This document shows positions 23,641 through 24,708 of a stretch of 24,708 nt of DNA, piece by piece. The stretch's first letter is position 1, and the number at the start of each line of letters is the position of its first letter. The position numbers and the translations under genes were made by a program. This DNA comes from Opitutia bacterium UBA6410 (GTDB taxonomy: Bacteria > Verrucomicrobiota > Verrucomicrobiia > Opitutales > Intestinicryptomonadaceae). The DNA is taken from the NCBI GenBank assembly GCA_002437405.1, contig DJPO01000031.1:8643-33350 (forward strand), read 5' to 3'. The notes under the pieces are model-generated. The model was not told the origin of the DNA. It made no database searches and saw only the letters and a program-made list of their open reading frames with translations.

Positions 23641-23657
23641 TAGTATTTCAAATACTA
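23641..23657. repeat. 17-bp palindrome, copy 2, next to TTGACA
   Basis: TAGTATTTCAAATACTA is the reverse complement of copy 1 and extends to 19 bp with flanking A and T. It follows directly after TTGACA (23635-23640), so a protein bound here would cover the spacer of a promoter starting at that -35. No good -10 is seen at the usual distance (TGGCGC), so the promoter reading is uncertain. Confidence 0.6.
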
Positions 23658-23815
23658 TGGCGCGAGAGATTGTTTTTGGGGTATTTTTTATTTGGGAGGT
23701 TGGGGCGCGGATGTCTTTATTGTTTTTTTTAGACGTGGGATTTTTTGCGTGGAGCAGTTGGGTTTTGCGGAGACAGTTGTTTTTTCTAGTTGAAAACGGC
23801 GCGGGTGGGGAGATA

Positions 23816-24667
23816 ATGGGAGGTATGTTGGACGGAATTGCGCTTGTTCTCGAGGGCGGCGGTATGCGCGGTGTTTTTACCGCGGGGGTGCTCGACGCCT
23901 TTCTCGACGAAAAATTTTATTTTCCGTATGTGGTCGGGGTGTCGGCGGGCAGCTCGAACGGGCTTTCCTATGCTTCGCGCCAGCGCGGAAGGGCGAAGTT
24001 TTGCAATATCGACGCGCTCGAGCGCTACGACTACATCGGGCTGAAATACCTGCTGACGCGCCGCTGTATTATGGACTACGATTTCCTCTTCGGAAAATTG
24101 CCGCGCGAGGTTTATCCGTACGATTTCGACGCCTATTTAGCTTCGGGGAATTTCAAGCTTGTTGCGACAAACTGTCTTACGGGCGCGGCGGAGTATTTCG
24201 ACAAGCCGCGCACTTTCGACGGTCTTTTGGACGCGTGCAGGGCTTCGTGCAGTCTGCCGTATGTTTGTCCGATTACCCGAGTCGGCGGTGTGCCGTATTT
24301 GGACGGCGGTCTATCCGAGCCGATTGCGACCGAGTGTGCGGAGGCGGACGGATTCAAAAAATTCGTTTTCGTTTTGACGCGCAATGCGGGGTTTGTGAAG
24401 CCTTCGATGTACAATCCGCTCGCCAAGGTTTTATACGGGAAAAAATATCCGAAGCTTATCGAGTGCATAAAAACCGCCCACTTGCGTTACAACAAGGCGC
24501 TTGCACGGGCGGAGCAGTTGGAGCGCGAGGGGCGGGCGGTCATAATCCGTCCCGAGAAACCGCTGACTGTCGGCAGGTTAGAGAGCGATGCATCGCGGCT
24601 TTTGGGGCTTTATTGCGAGGGGCTGCGTGAAGGGCGCAAAAATCTATCCCGCATTTCCTCTCTATAG
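23816..24667 (+). CDS. Patatin-like phospholipase (YjjU-like)
   Basis: From the ATG at 23816 the protein has 283 residues. The oxyanion-hole motif GGGMRG is at 14-19, the nucleophile Ser43 in GVSAGSSNG, and the catalytic Asp163 in LDGGLSEPI, a complete Ser-Asp dyad of the patatin family. The block GVFTAGVLDAFLDE is typical of the bacterial YjjU-like branch. It should hydrolyse acyl esters of lipids in the cytoplasm or at the membrane. GGGGAG just before this ATG supports the start; ATG 23825 is an alternative. The frame stays open to an ATG at 23657, but the added 53 residues are hydrophobic, come from GT-skewed DNA and are not family-like. Its GC content returns to that of the rest of the window. 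Confidence 0.88.
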   Translation: MGGMLDGIALVLEGGGMRGVFTAGVLDAFLDEKFYFPYVVGVSAGSSNGLSYASRQRGRAKFCNIDALERYDYIGLKYLLTRRCIMDYDFLFGKLPREVYPYDFDAYLASGNFKLVATNCLTGAAEYFDKPRTFDGLLDACRASCSLPYVCPITRVGGVPYLDGGLSEPIATECAEADGFKKFVFVLTRNAGFVKPSMYNPLAKVLYGKKYPKLIECIKTAHLRYNKALARAEQLEREGRAVIIRPEKPLTVGRLESDASRLLGLYCEGLREGRKNLSRISSL

Positions 24668-24674
24668 ATAGTGA

Positions 24675-24697
24675 GCAAAATTGCGGGGCAATTTTGC
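24675..24697 (+). terminator. Hairpin after the patatin gene
   Basis: GCAAAATTG (24675-24683) pairs perfectly with CAATTTTGC (24689-24697) around a 5-base loop, 7 bases after the stop. A short TTTT follows after GCGGTGA, so termination is plausible but not textbook. Confidence 0.5.
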
Positions 24698-24708
24698 GCG
24701 GTGATTTT

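Larger units (their letters stand above)
23305..23815. other. Non-coding AT-rich to GT-rich region before the patatin gene
   Basis: About 510 bases with no convincing complete gene. It holds a possible 3' gene fragment on the minus strand (23362-23496), two copies of a palindrome (23483-23499 and 23641-23657), a consensus TTGACA at 23635-23640, and a final 155 bases in which G (56) far outnumbers C (14) by hand count. Confidence 0.6.

Noticed and set aside
23581..23643. 20-codon ORF (MIVYVIAILRIKILQNFCLT) between the two palindromes
   Set aside because: No ribosome site, very short, and its composition simply reflects AT-rich DNA.
22717..24708. Prophage or insertion sequence carrying the DUF805 gene
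   Set aside because: No transposase, integrase, terminal repeats or target duplication visible; only composition suggests transfer.
1..24708. CRISPR array or antiphage defence island
   Set aside because: No regularly spaced repeats and no nuclease, toxin-antitoxin or restriction genes beyond the housekeeping-type YraN.

Overview
The window is a GC-rich bacterial chromosome segment (one hand-counted 60-base line in alr has 38 G+C) packed with genes on both strands. Most genes lack a Shine-Dalgarno motif. There are two large secreted clan GH-A-like glycosidases, and a membrane protein ends in a domain I associate with Planctomycetes/Verrucomicrobia-type proteins. Together these suggest a Verrucomicrobiota (Opitutales-like) or related PVC bacterium, possibly a gut or polysaccharide-degrading one. 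This assignment is inference; no rRNA gene is present. I see no tRNA gene, CRISPR array, transposase or phage gene.

Layout: (1) 1-1481, minus strand: the 5' part of a nucleotide-sugar dehydrogenase, cut by the window edge, preceded by an EamA-type transporter with its own terminator. (2) 1666-8392, plus strand: a tight run of a secreted coiled-coil LysM protein, ParB, a secreted protein of unknown function starting with TTG, a 1084-residue secreted glycosidase and a secreted beta-propeller-like protein, closed by a terminator. (3) 8414-10360, minus: uvrB, divergent from (4) 10512-13887, plus: trpS, a two-pass membrane/coiled-coil protein of unknown function, and hisF, nearly without gaps. (5) 16079-14064, minus: infA followed by a FecCD-type permease and an HmuV/FecE-type ATPase, divergent from tadA (16152-16742, plus). 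(6) 21392-16882, minus: four overlapping genes, yraN, a second secreted glycosidase paralogous to the first, a DUF2157 membrane protein and a probable GDYXXLXD-family partner. (7) 21505-22578, plus: alr. (8) 22717-24667: an AT-rich patch with a DUF805 membrane protein, a possible gene remnant and two copies of a 17-bp palindrome, followed by a patatin-like phospholipase.

Housekeeping functions (translation: trpS, infA, tadA; repair: uvrB; segregation: parB; histidine: hisF; wall precursor: alr) are interleaved with envelope and carbohydrate functions. The unfamiliar parts are the proteins at 3210-4163 and 11535-13115, the parB-linked secretome run, the yraN/glycosidase/DUF2157 overlap operon, and the AT-rich palindrome-bearing region before the patatin gene. 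I found no clear defence system or mobile element.
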